Positions 20,055 through 29,177 of a DNA stretch of 64,000 bases are shown here, in pieces. The notes under the pieces are model-generated. The model was not told the DNA's origin. It saw only the letters and a list, made by a program, of their open reading frames with translations, and did no database searches. The DNA is from Alphaproteobacteria bacterium. GTDB taxonomy: Bacteria; Pseudomonadota; Alphaproteobacteria; Rs-D84. The first letter of the stretch is position 1, and each line of letters begins with the position of its first letter. The stretch covers positions 1 through 64,000 of the forward strand of contig WRKW01000005.1 of assembly GCA_009777955.1 (NCBI GenBank), given 5' to 3'. The position numbers were made by a program, and so were the translations under genes.

Positions 20055-20587
20055 GAGTAATGGGTTCGGTTTCCGATCTTGGGTACAGCGAAGAAGTCGA
20101 AAGACTTGCCTTTAAGACTGGTATGGAAATAGCCAAAATGGGGGCAGTGCTGGTTTTTGGTATCGAGCCCGATGCCGATACACTTCCGACGGTTGCAATG
20201 CGCGGGGCAAAGACCAATGGTGGTATAACAATCGGAATCACAGTCGGCAAAGATAAAAAAGTATATAACAATGATTGTCCGGAAATTGTTATATGTAGTG
20301 GGCTTGGCTCTGATGGGGGGCGCGAGTATGCACTTGCGGTGTCATGCGATGCCATAATTGCAATTGGCGGGGGCGCGGGTACCCTTAAAGAAATGGCGAA
20401 TGCTTATTCTGCTGATATTCCTTTGATTGCGATAAAAGGAACCGGTGGATGGAGCAATAAGCTTATAGGTCAGTATATGGATGACAGAAAACGTCTTGTT
20501 GTTATTGGTGCTGATAATGCAAGTGAAGCAGTAACAATTGCATTGCACAAAGCCGAAAAATATCGGGAAAAATTCGGTATACTATAA
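20036..20587 (+). CDS. SLOG/LOG-like Rossmann-fold protein (TIGR00725-like)
   Basis: MGSVSDLGYSEEVERLAFKTGMEIAKMGAVLVFGI ... AIIAIGGGAGTLKEMANAY; overlaps end of PRTase-like ORF. Confidence 0.8.
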   Translation: MSKIKIGVMGSVSDLGYSEEVERLAFKTGMEIAKMGAVLVFGIEPDADTLPTVAMRGAKTNGGITIGITVGKDKKVYNNDCPEIVICSGLGSDGGREYALAVSCDAIIAIGGGAGTLKEMANAYSADIPLIAIKGTGGWSNKLIGQYMDDRKRLVVIGADNASEAVTIALHKAEKYREKFGIL

Positions 20588-20637
20588 AAAGCATAAAAGG
20601 CGTAAAGTGCGGAACTAAATTCGCTTTACGCCCATGA

Positions 20638-20940
20638 CTATTTCTTGTTCAGCTGTGTCAAAAAATCAGGAAACGTGTCATCGTCATCGTCTTCCTTGTC
20701 ATCTTCGACCGGTGCCGGACATGATTCTTTTTGTGCCGGGCCGCCGCGGACATTATCTATTTTGTTTTGTTCGTCGCTGACTATGCGGCCATAGTGTTCC
20801 GCCATTTGCAACAGACGTTCGCGTTCTATCTCGTCGGATGTCTGGCGTGCCTGATCCAAATATTGTTTTCTTTTTTGCCGCCAACGATGACAGCGCTGGA
20901 TCATAAGTCCGGTGGACATTTGGTTTTTCTTGTATTGCAT
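20638..20940 (-). CDS. Hypothetical protein, DUF4167-like segment
   Basis: KRKQYLDQARQTSDEIERERLLQMAEHYGRIV resembles the alphaproteobacterial DUF4167 repeat-helix region; acidic C-terminus. Confidence 0.55.
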   Translation of the reverse strand: MQYKKNQMSTGLMIQRCHRWRQKRKQYLDQARQTSDEIERERLLQMAEHYGRIVSDEQNKIDNVRGGPAQKESCPAPVEDDKEDDDDDTFPDFLTQLNKK

Positions 20941-21132
20941 GTGAAAGCTCTGCTTTATTACTGATTGCTGATTTTGGATTGCTGACCTGTTTTTTGCCGA
21001 ATAAAACCGGCATCAGCAACCATAAATCATCAATTAACAAAAGAGAATTATTTTATAAAATATCTCTCAAATTCGACCCGATTATATACCGACCTAAAAC
21101 CAATTGCAATAATTTTTTTAAGCGGGTATTAT

Positions 21133-22644
21133 TTGAACGTGAGAGAGCAAAAAATAAACCATTTCAACCCTGTTAGCCGGTTTTTCCGCCGGGATGATGG
21201 TGTATGCAAAATTCCGAATAACGAACGTGGAAACTTTATGTTACAGGCGTTACTTTCGCTTTCGCTTGTAATTGCATTCATGCCCTTTATGGCCAGGAAA
21301 ATGCTGGAACGTGGCCGTGCAACCGAAATGAGTGCCACTGCACAACAGATAAGGTCTGTGGTTCCGGCTGCGAAACTGTTCGTAAAAGATAATTCTGATT
21401 CTTTGGTGTATGGTGTCACAATTTTTGAAAAAGAGAAATTTTCAGATGCGCTGGAATCGTTCGGGTTGCCAATTGGATTCATGCCAAGGACTCCATTTGG
21501 CCAAAGAATATCTCTTATAGCGGCAAAAAACAACGAAGAAATTCTACTTCTTGTTCGGATTGAAGGCGGAAGAATGAGTCCGGTGGAAAAGGCAGAGTTG
21601 GCCATGCGTTTGGGTTTTTGGGCGGCAGAACCAGATGGCAAAGTACTGCGTGGTGCTACAGGTGGGTGGGAAATTGATACAGAGGAATTTTCGTACCGGC
21701 CTGTGTCTGGCTCTGTTTATGTTCGTGTGCCGTTGACCGGGGAATTTTCAGAACTTGTATCAAGAAAAGCAAAAAGTATGGAAGATAACAGAATGCACAC
21801 AGACCTTATTATGGGCGGGCGGGACATAAAAAACGCAAAAGATGTTTCTGCACGCCAGGGTGATTTCAAATCTGTTCTTTCCGGCGATTTTGTTCTTTCC
21901 GGTATAGAAGATGGAAGAAGATTCAAAAATAAATTCGGAGAGCTTAAAATCCGCCGTGCCAATTTCCAGACAAAAGATGGGGGGGCGGCATTGAATGTGA
22001 CGCGTGGCGGGATTATGGCCAGATCCGTATCCGCGCCATCTATATCCAGATTCGGGGATCCCGGAAATCTTTTTGCAGATGTCATATCTGTTTATGATTT
22101 TTCTATGTCGGCCGGTCGTACGGGATTTTCCGGGCCGCCAAAGTGGCAAGTGCGCGAAAATGCGATTTTCGAAAATGTCACTATGAATGTAGAACGTATT
22201 GAAGTCAGCGGCTTTATAAATGCATCCCGCGGTCAGGATGTGTTCATGGACGAAGGAGATTTTACATACAGTGCAAGAAGCGGTATAGAAACCAATGTTG
22301 TTGCTGCGACGAACCTTACACTGCGGGATCAGACATCCAGTGCCCTGCTGGGCGGTGATCCCGGGCCTGTAATAATAGATATACGGCCAGCGGGTGTTTC
22401 GGTTCTGCCCGATGCCAATGTCGACGGTATAAACAATGATTCAATAGCAATAATCATGCGGGCGGATGATGATTCGGGTGCTACGACCAATTGCCGCAAT
22501 GTTATTGGAAGCATCGGCGGCGAAGAGTCTTATAATAATAATTCTTTGGCACAAAATATAGTGTGTCGTTATATTTTTTGGCAAAGGCTGGAACAACGCA
22601 TAGATTTAAAAAAGTGCCTACTGGAAGGAAACAGCAAGTGTTAG
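21133..22644 (+). CDS. Prepilin-like protein 1 with long C-terminal domain
   Basis: Class III-like leader NNERG|NFMLQALLSLSLVIAFMPF; TTG start at 21133 uncertain. Confidence 0.75.
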   Translation: MNVREQKINHFNPVSRFFRRDDGVCKIPNNERGNFMLQALLSLSLVIAFMPFMARKMLERGRATEMSATAQQIRSVVPAAKLFVKDNSDSLVYGVTIFEKEKFSDALESFGLPIGFMPRTPFGQRISLIAAKNNEEILLLVRIEGGRMSPVEKAELAMRLGFWAAEPDGKVLRGATGGWEIDTEEFSYRPVSGSVYVRVPLTGEFSELVSRKAKSMEDNRMHTDLIMGGRDIKNAKDVSARQGDFKSVLSGDFVLSGIEDGRRFKNKFGELKIRRANFQTKDGGAALNVTRGGIMARSVSAPSISRFGDPGNLFADVISVYDFSMSAGRTGFSGPPKWQVRENAIFENVTMNVERIEVSGFINASRGQDVFMDEGDFTYSARSGIETNVVAATNLTLRDQTSSALLGGDPGPVIIDIRPAGVSVLPDANVDGINNDSIAIIMRADDDSGATTNCRNVIGSIGGEESYNNNSLAQNIVCRYIFWQRLEQRIDLKKCLLEGNSKC

Positions 22645-23885
22645 AACAGCGCGGAAGTAATTTACTGGAAACACTGTTGGCTATCGGACTTGTAGCCGCT
22701 ATGACCCCGTTCGTATATAACCGTGTGATTGAAACCAGCCGGGACATAGCCGATGTTGCCACCGCAAAGCAGATATTTTCTTGGAAAGAACCGGTGAATG
22801 CATATATAAGAAAAAATCAGGCCGATTGGCCGGATAATGCAGAGATAGAGCTGGACGAAGAAGAAATGCTGGGGATGATAGGTTTAAAAGAAAGACCGGA
22901 AAAAGAATACACTCCCGTTGTTGCTTTTCTGGATAAATACCAACATCTTGGTGGAACAAATATTGATTCTTATATAGTTTTTCCATCCCGGTTCGATGGT
23001 CTGCGTATGCGCAGGATTGCGAAACGTCTGGGGGCGGATGCTGTTGTTGTGGATGATTCCGGCATGGCATATTCCGCAGCAGCCGGTTGGAGTGTAGAAT
23101 CAGAACTATTCCAGGAAAACGATCTGGTATACCGTGTGACTGTGACGCTGGCACGGGATGATTCCTGGTTGTATCTGCACCGATTAAAATCTGAATACGA
23201 AATTTTGAACACTATGGAACGCGACCTGTTGATGTCCCGGAATAATCTGGTCGATGCCGATGCGGTGGATGCCAGTGTGTTGGATTCAAAAATGATTTCT
23301 GCTTGGTTTGCGACAGCGGATATGTTCATGACGGAAGATGCGGTATTTCCAGATGGGGCATCATTGGACGGAACAAATGCAGAATTTTCATCGATCCGTG
23401 CGACCGGTGATGTAATCGGATTCCGTAATATAACCGCGCTGCGCATGGAGGGGTCGGGAGGCCGCGGTGCGGCCGGTGGCGTTCAAAACTGGTCATCCCA
23501 GGGAAATATCGTAGCGGACAGGACTACAATTGAAAATGCGGTTCATGTTGGAAGAAATTTGAATTTAAAGTCGTCATTTTCTGCTATTGTAAGCGGATTT
23601 TCCGGTGTTACCGCGCATTCTTTGGCTGTTCCATTTGTATCCACTGAATATTTGCGATTTGCCGATGGATTTGGTCTTTCCATATCCAACGAACTATCTG
23701 CAAGCTATGACAGTACCGGTCCTTTAAGATTTGGAAATTGGTCTTTTCCGTCTGCGACCGCGCCAAAGTTTTCGGGGCTGGTTCTGCGTAAATCGGGCGG
23801 AAGTGCCACTGTTCAGGCACCGAACGGATTTGATAAAATTATTGGAAAAGGTTGGAAAGAATTGGAATCAAAAAATGCGGAATGA
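22638..23885 (+). CDS. Prepilin-like protein 2 with long C-terminal domain
   Basis: EQRG|SNLLETLLAIGLVAAMTPF; likely GTG start at 22638 overlapping the upstream TAG, with GGAAGG just upstream (supplied ORF begins 22563). Confidence 0.75.
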   Translation: MLEQRGSNLLETLLAIGLVAAMTPFVYNRVIETSRDIADVATAKQIFSWKEPVNAYIRKNQADWPDNAEIELDEEEMLGMIGLKERPEKEYTPVVAFLDKYQHLGGTNIDSYIVFPSRFDGLRMRRIAKRLGADAVVVDDSGMAYSAAAGWSVESELFQENDLVYRVTVTLARDDSWLYLHRLKSEYEILNTMERDLLMSRNNLVDADAVDASVLDSKMISAWFATADMFMTEDAVFPDGASLDGTNAEFSSIRATGDVIGFRNITALRMEGSGGRGAAGGVQNWSSQGNIVADRTTIENAVHVGRNLNLKSSFSAIVSGFSGVTAHSLAVPFVSTEYLRFADGFGLSISNELSASYDSTGPLRFGNWSFPSATAPKFSGLVLRKSGGSATVQAPNGFDKIIGKGWKELESKNAE

Positions 23886-25164
23886 AAGCGGAAAAATGAT
23901 GATAGAGCTTTTACTTGCGATGGCATTGGCTGCCGCCATGCTGCCGTTTCTTATCCGCCAAGAAGAGGCCAGGGTTCGTCATGCGGAAAATGTAAAGGCT
24001 GCGCATGACATAACAACGGTAAAGGTCGCGCTTGAAAGATATATGGAAGATAATAAACTGCGGCTTATGTCCACGATAGGACGCAATATAGAACGTGTCC
24101 GGCTTTCCGATCTGGAAGATTATGGACTGGCCCCCGGCAGTGTAGCGGGTGCGGCCAAATACCAGTTACGTATCGTAAAAACTGCCGATCGTGGCGGTCG
24201 CGCATTTTTGCAGGGAATCGTAGTGATGGATTCTGAAAATGTGTCGCCTGTGCGCACCCGCGAAATCGCGTCCATAGGTGGCGCAGCGGCGGGTTTTGCC
24301 GATGGTAACAGGACTTATGGGGCTTTTGGCACGTGGGGGGCATCTACCAATATATGGAATGCAAAGTTTTCAGATACTTCGGTTATTGATGTGACAAACA
24401 CTCTTCGATCTGGTGACGAATATCTGATGCGTGTTCCGTCAAACAGTCCGGGGGATGCGACTATGTTGTCGAATTTGTCGATGGGGGGGCATAGTATAAC
24501 CGAAGCAAGAACCATAGTGGCTGAAAGTACCCGCTTTGCAGAATTTATAAACAGTGGTGTAATGAATGCCAGTCGTTTAGTTATTGAAAACAGACCGACC
24601 ATGGACGGAAGAATAATAGTATCCGGGGAAACAACGGTTGCCGGTGTTTTGTCGTCCGATTCAAGGTCGATAGAAACCGAACGTATGACTGTGCCCGGCA
24701 TATCAAGATTCAATGCTGTAACAGCGCGGGAACTTTGGGCCGGAGATCTTTCATTGTCGGGGATCAGCGTGCGTAGCGAAAGGGATAATCCAGCCGTGCT
24801 GTCTGTCAATCGTACAATAGATATGATCGGCGGTCGGGTGACAGCTTTGTTGGTAGCTGTTGGATTCGCAGGGTCTGTCACGCCGCGTCTGGTGGTACGC
24901 GACAGGATAGAGGATGCGGTCAATCAAGACTATTTTTGGAACGTTGCCTTGGGCGATGCGGTATTTTCTGATTTAGAAATTCCGGTTCTGAACAAAATGA
25001 TGCAAACCGCGATAAGAAGAGAATCAGAAAGCGGTACCGAAGCCACGCGGATAATGTCGCCGATTGCAAACAATGCAAATTCTACGGTGGCGGATTTTAT
25101 GCGTGCGCTGGTTGATATAGAATCGCGGGTTACGGCAAAGTATAACCAATTGAATTTGAAATAA
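23875..25164 (+). CDS. Prepilin-like protein 3 with long C-terminal domain
   Basis: NESG|KMMIELLLAMALAAAMLPF; ATG 23875 overlaps the upstream TGA. Confidence 0.78.
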   Translation: MRNESGKMMIELLLAMALAAAMLPFLIRQEEARVRHAENVKAAHDITTVKVALERYMEDNKLRLMSTIGRNIERVRLSDLEDYGLAPGSVAGAAKYQLRIVKTADRGGRAFLQGIVVMDSENVSPVRTREIASIGGAAAGFADGNRTYGAFGTWGASTNIWNAKFSDTSVIDVTNTLRSGDEYLMRVPSNSPGDATMLSNLSMGGHSITEARTIVAESTRFAEFINSGVMNASRLVIENRPTMDGRIIVSGETTVAGVLSSDSRSIETERMTVPGISRFNAVTARELWAGDLSLSGISVRSERDNPAVLSVNRTIDMIGGRVTALLVAVGFAGSVTPRLVVRDRIEDAVNQDYFWNVALGDAVFSDLEIPVLNKMMQTAIRRESESGTEATRIMSPIANNANSTVADFMRALVDIESRVTAKYNQLNLK

Positions 25165-25257
25165 TGCGAAATTTTATTTCACAGATGTTTATAAAAATAC
25201 CCACGCGATTTTTATTGATTATGTTGTAATATGGGTTAGAATAATACAGTAATCACA

Positions 25258-25812
25258 ATGAAACTAACTTGTCCTTTTTGCAGAACTGAATACTCTATCA
25301 ACAGACAGCGATCATCATCGGGTCATCGTGTTGTGTGCGTATGTTGCGGTCATGTATGGGTTCCGTCGCGCAAGGCAAGCGGGGGATTTCTGCTGTGGAT
25401 TGCCGCTGTATGCCTTGTGTTGTCTGCCGCGGTATTTATCGGTGCCGCTGTTGTAAAATATTGGCCGGCCGAAAGGTCGGCGAGTCAGGTTTTTGCAAGC
25501 CTGTCGCCTTTGCGTAATCACACGACACGGACACCATTGGCCATAGAAATGGCACCTGTGCGGATAGTTTCCGCAGAAATGGGCGAAACACATTGGATTG
25601 TATCCGGAATAATAAAAAACAATTCGACAAAGCTTCATGGCATCCCGGATTTGATAATGTCTATGCGCAACAATGACGGTGTTGTAATTGCGACACAAAA
25701 GATTATTCCGCCGACACCTGTTCTTGATATTGGCGAATCCATAGGATTCGAACATCAGATTACCCCCCCCGCGTCCGATGTGAAACAAATAAGAGTAGAG
25801 TTTAGTAGATAA
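25258..25812 (+). CDS. MJ0042-type zinc-ribbon membrane protein
   Basis: MKLTCPFCRTEYSI...HRVVCVCCGHVW followed by one TM segment. Confidence 0.8.
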   Translation: MKLTCPFCRTEYSINRQRSSSGHRVVCVCCGHVWVPSRKASGGFLLWIAAVCLVLSAAVFIGAAVVKYWPAERSASQVFASLSPLRNHTTRTPLAIEMAPVRIVSAEMGETHWIVSGIIKNNSTKLHGIPDLIMSMRNNDGVVIATQKIIPPTPVLDIGESIGFEHQITPPASDVKQIRVEFSR

Positions 25813-25895
25813 GAACAGGGAATTATAAAGAAAATATCTTTTTGGAAAACAATTGCCCCCCGGCGTTGCCATGGTAACAAACGGAGATTAATTCA

Positions 25896-26375
25896 GTGAA
25901 AAAAATAATTAAATCATTATTCTTCATTTATTTTTTGATTTTATCGCCTGTTGCAGTTGCCGCTGTTCATTCGTTTTTTTCTACCAGTGCGGATTGGGAA
26001 AGTATAACCGGAATGCGATTTTCCGAATACCAGATTGTATTCGGTCGTGACAAGAATTTCAGCAGCATCGGCATGGAATTGTTTTTTCTGGATGGTTTTC
26101 CATGTTATGGTCAGGCAGAATCCACACGTGTATGGATATCGCCCAGCCGTAATTTTGCATGGGATGAAAGCAGGGGTGCGGTAATACGCGTAATATGCCT
26201 GTCCGTGCCGGAAAAGTTTAATTTTGCATATCGCGAAACAAAATCGGAAACAGTTCAAAACAGAACCACGGGATTACTGGCCTGTGATGTTGAAAAGCAA
26301 GAAGGCCGGAAAATAATGATACGCTTTGAAAATTGTGTCAAAGGCTCTGACTGGAAAGACTATGGCGGGCGATAA
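25896..26375 (+). CDS. Hypothetical secreted protein
   Basis: 159 aa, signal peptide, two or more Cys. Confidence 0.6.
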   Translation: MKKIIKSLFFIYFLILSPVAVAAVHSFFSTSADWESITGMRFSEYQIVFGRDKNFSSIGMELFFLDGFPCYGQAESTRVWISPSRNFAWDESRGAVIRVICLSVPEKFNFAYRETKSETVQNRTTGLLACDVEKQEGRKIMIRFENCVKGSDWKDYGGR

Positions 26376-27411
26376 TAAAATATTTGTTGTCGACGAACAA
26401 GAATCTGGCATCCGTGTCGATAAATTTATCGCGTCCCGAATGCCAGAATATTCAAGGTCGGAAATACAAAAATTTGAAATAAGTCGTGTCATCCCGGGGC
26501 GCGTCGCGCCAAAGGCGGACGCGAACCCAGGATCTGGAAAGGACGGGGGATCAGTAAATATCCCAGACCCCGGATCCAGCATCAGACTTTCTGATAAGGT
26601 CAAACCCGGCGAAGAATACAAAGTTATAATTCCTGAAAAAAAATCTCTGAGTGTTTCATGTCTTACATCTTGTGTCTCGCATCTTTTGCCTTTTGTAATT
26701 TTATTTGAAGACGAACATATAATCGTGGTTGATAAGCCACGCGGAATCGCAATGTATCCCGGGGCGGGGCGGGATAATGGAACGCTGGTTCAAAGCATTC
26801 TGGCCTATACAAATTTATCCTCTGTTGGTGCCGAAGGTTGTCGACCCGGTGTTGTTCATCGCATAGATAAAGATACTTCGGGTATTGTGGTTTTTGCCAA
26901 AACAGACGGGGCGCATCGTATTCTGACGCGTACATTTGCATCGCATAATATTGTACGTAAATATATCGCATTTATCTGGGGTGTGCCAAATTGGGAAAGT
27001 GCGGATATAAAGGGAAATATAGGCCGCAGTGCAAGAAATCGTCAAAAAATGACAATGTTAAAAGTCGGTGGAAAGCCAGCATGGACAAAGGTTGATGTGA
27101 TGAACGTATGGTCGCGTGATGGAATTTCAGAACTGCGCTGTACTTTGGAAACGGGTCGGACTCATCAGATCAGGGTGCATTTGTCTTCGCATGGATTTCC
27201 GGTGGTATGTGATCCTTTGTATGGTCGGGGAACATCACGATTGGGCAGTGTGAAGAATCCGGCATTATTGGATTTTTTGCAAACTCACAGTGGACAGATG
27301 CTTCATGCGGAACTTCTTGAACTATCGCATCCCGTAACAGGCGAACAATTGCGATTTAAATCACGCTTACCCAAAGACATGCGGGAATTGAAAGAAATAT
27401 TGAATGGCTAG
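26362..27411 (+). CDS. RluC/RluD-family 23S rRNA pseudouridine synthase
   Basis: S4-like N-terminus (RVDKFIASRMPEYSRSEIQKF), GVVHRIDKDTSGIVVFAKT, LETGRTHQIRVHLSSHGFPVVCDPLYG. Confidence 0.92.
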   Translation: MAGDNKIFVVDEQESGIRVDKFIASRMPEYSRSEIQKFEISRVIPGRVAPKADANPGSGKDGGSVNIPDPGSSIRLSDKVKPGEEYKVIIPEKKSLSVSCLTSCVSHLLPFVILFEDEHIIVVDKPRGIAMYPGAGRDNGTLVQSILAYTNLSSVGAEGCRPGVVHRIDKDTSGIVVFAKTDGAHRILTRTFASHNIVRKYIAFIWGVPNWESADIKGNIGRSARNRQKMTMLKVGGKPAWTKVDVMNVWSRDGISELRCTLETGRTHQIRVHLSSHGFPVVCDPLYGRGTSRLGSVKNPALLDFLQTHSGQMLHAELLELSHPVTGEQLRFKSRLPKDMRELKEILNG

Positions 27412-27554
27412 GAAATTAGAAAGGCATAAAGTAACTGTTATCCTGTTCAATCAGGCATCGTGCTTACCACACACACCATCGTCATTCCTGTAAAAGTCAA
27501 TAATTTCGTGGACAGATTTGTATAATTGTTACAAATCAACCCACGGAGTAAAAA

Positions 27555-27962
27555 ATGTTACAAACATCTCTAAAAGACAACACTGTCAGCAGGGCTTACA
27601 TAAAACAGATACTAAACATTGCAAAAGAATACGAGCTTGTTAAAATCAACAAACATCCACACTTCAAATTCGTATCAGATCTATTCCGCGTACACAAAAT
27701 ACCCAAGCAAACGTTCCACAAGATATATTCTCGCCTAAAAACAGCAGGTACACCAATACCGGGTAAACGAGGGCCAAAAAATCCACAACATCGCTTTCCA
27801 GCTATCACAAACGCTATTATCAAATCTCGACAAGCCGGCTTGGGGATTCTTTGCAGGTTTCGAACCAATTATTTCAATGACTTTATTGAGCTGGCGAAAA
27901 ATATAAAAGCATTCAAATCAAAATTAGATATATATCCTAATCCACCAATTCCAGTGTATTAA
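27555..27962 (+). CDS. Hypothetical HTH-like protein, possibly truncated transposase
   Basis: 135 aa; IPKQTFHKIYSRLKTAGTPIPGKRGPKNPQHRFPAI. Confidence 0.4.
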   Translation: MLQTSLKDNTVSRAYIKQILNIAKEYELVKINKHPHFKFVSDLFRVHKIPKQTFHKIYSRLKTAGTPIPGKRGPKNPQHRFPAITNAIIKSRQAGLGILCRFRTNYFNDFIELAKNIKAFKSKLDIYPNPPIPVY

Positions 27963-28449
27963 TTATAGTAAAGTTATTAAACTCTTTTTCCAGTACCTCG
28001 CATCCTCGAATATGTCGAATGTCATCATCGATAAAAACAATATTGTCGTAATCATTGTTGTTTTCTAAAATGGTTTTGAAGAAATCATATTTGCCAAAGT
28101 AATTTCCATTTTCCATGATGGTATCATCTGTTGTGAATATTCTATTTTGTTTAGGAATAAATGGAGTCCATTTATCAAGCCAAACGCTTTTTGTTCTTTC
28201 GGCTTCTGCAAATGTTATATATTCGGATTCAGGAGGTAATTTTGATAGCACAAAATGGTCTATATTGCCACTTTCGCTTAAAAGTTTTGCCGCGTTTAGT
28301 ATTGCATTGATAGGGCGCTTGTTTATGTAAAAATCCTTTGGATAATTTGAAATACGGTCGAACTCTGCCAATGTCCCGTCCATATCCCAATAGATTGCGG
28401 TTTTGCCTTTCATTGCTAAAATTTTATTCAAAGTATCTGTATGTGTCAT
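27937..28449 (-). CDS. HAD-like hydrolase
   Basis: YWDMDGTLAEFD, SKLPPES, NIVFIDDDIRHI. Confidence 0.75.
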   Translation of the reverse strand: MTHTDTLNKILAMKGKTAIYWDMDGTLAEFDRISNYPKDFYINKRPINAILNAAKLLSESGNIDHFVLSKLPPESEYITFAEAERTKSVWLDKWTPFIPKQNRIFTTDDTIMENGNYFGKYDFFKTILENNNDYDNIVFIDDDIRHIRGCEVLEKEFNNFTIINTLELVD

Positions 28450-28655
28450 CTCAACTTACCTTTGTTTTATTCGAATATTAACATATAATTTATCAAAAAA
28501 CATAAAAATAATGGAAATGGGTCTATTTGGATTCGGATCAATGTAAAATCACACGAACTGCGCGAAAGGCTTGGAAATACCGGCAATAGTCCGAAAGTTG
28601 GCGAAAAACTGCTATTTTTGAACAGCATACTTTCGGGCCGATGAAAACGTTGGAT

Positions 28656-28901
28656 TTATTTCCAAAATCTTTTATTTGCAAAAGCACCACCAGACCCGCC
28701 TTTCAGATATTTTTCAAACTCTGCCGCACCTTCGCGTGTTGTAAATGCAATATAGTTTATCAAAACCCAATGGGCATACTTTGAAGTATGAAAAGAACAG
28801 CCAGAGTTATGGTCAGCAAGCCTTTTCTTCAAATCATCAGTCAGACCGATATATCGTTGTTCGGGAAAATTTTTGCTTTTTATAAGATATACATAGAACA
28901 T
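28656..28901 (-). CDS. GIY-YIG nuclease domain protein
   Basis: MFYVYLIKSKNFPEQRYIGLTDDLKKRLADHNSG. Confidence 0.88.
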   Translation of the reverse strand: MFYVYLIKSKNFPEQRYIGLTDDLKKRLADHNSGCSFHTSKYAHWVLINYIAFTTREGAAEFEKYLKGGSGGAFANKRFWK

Positions 28902-28904
28902 TTT

Positions 28905-29015
28905 AAGTCCCACTTCGCTAAAGCTTCGTGCGACACTACTTCGCGTTAAACTACTCCGCATTTCGTGTGGCTTGCCACACGAAGCGTCGCAGACGCGAAG
29001 TGTGGTTGCCGATTC
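28905..29015. repeat. Nested inverted repeat upstream of the GIY-YIG gene
   Basis: Perfect hairpin TTCGTGTGGC-tt-GCCACACGAA inside outer arms ccacttcgc ... gcgaagtgtgg. Confidence 0.7.
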
Positions 29016-29177
29016 TAAATGATTTGCGAACCATTTATTATCACGACATCATAAGTTTAAGGCCTTATGTTGAAAAAGTCAACAAAATGTCTGAAATGCA
29101 CAAAATATCCAAAAACTTGTATTTTGCCCCAAATTGCCCTAGGATAAGGCTATAAAAGCAAAATAAGGGTGTAATGA

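Noticed and set aside
27839-27870. tRNA-like 'ttggggattctttgcaggtttcgaaccaatt' as possible attL for the tRNA-Gln element
   Set aside because: Only partial similarity to the tRNA-Gln 3' end (ttggggaacctggattcgaaccaag) and it lies inside an ORF; could be coincidence.
28515-28660. Small ncRNA or island boundary
   Set aside because: AT-rich spacer with no convincing promoter, fold or repeat that I could define by eye.
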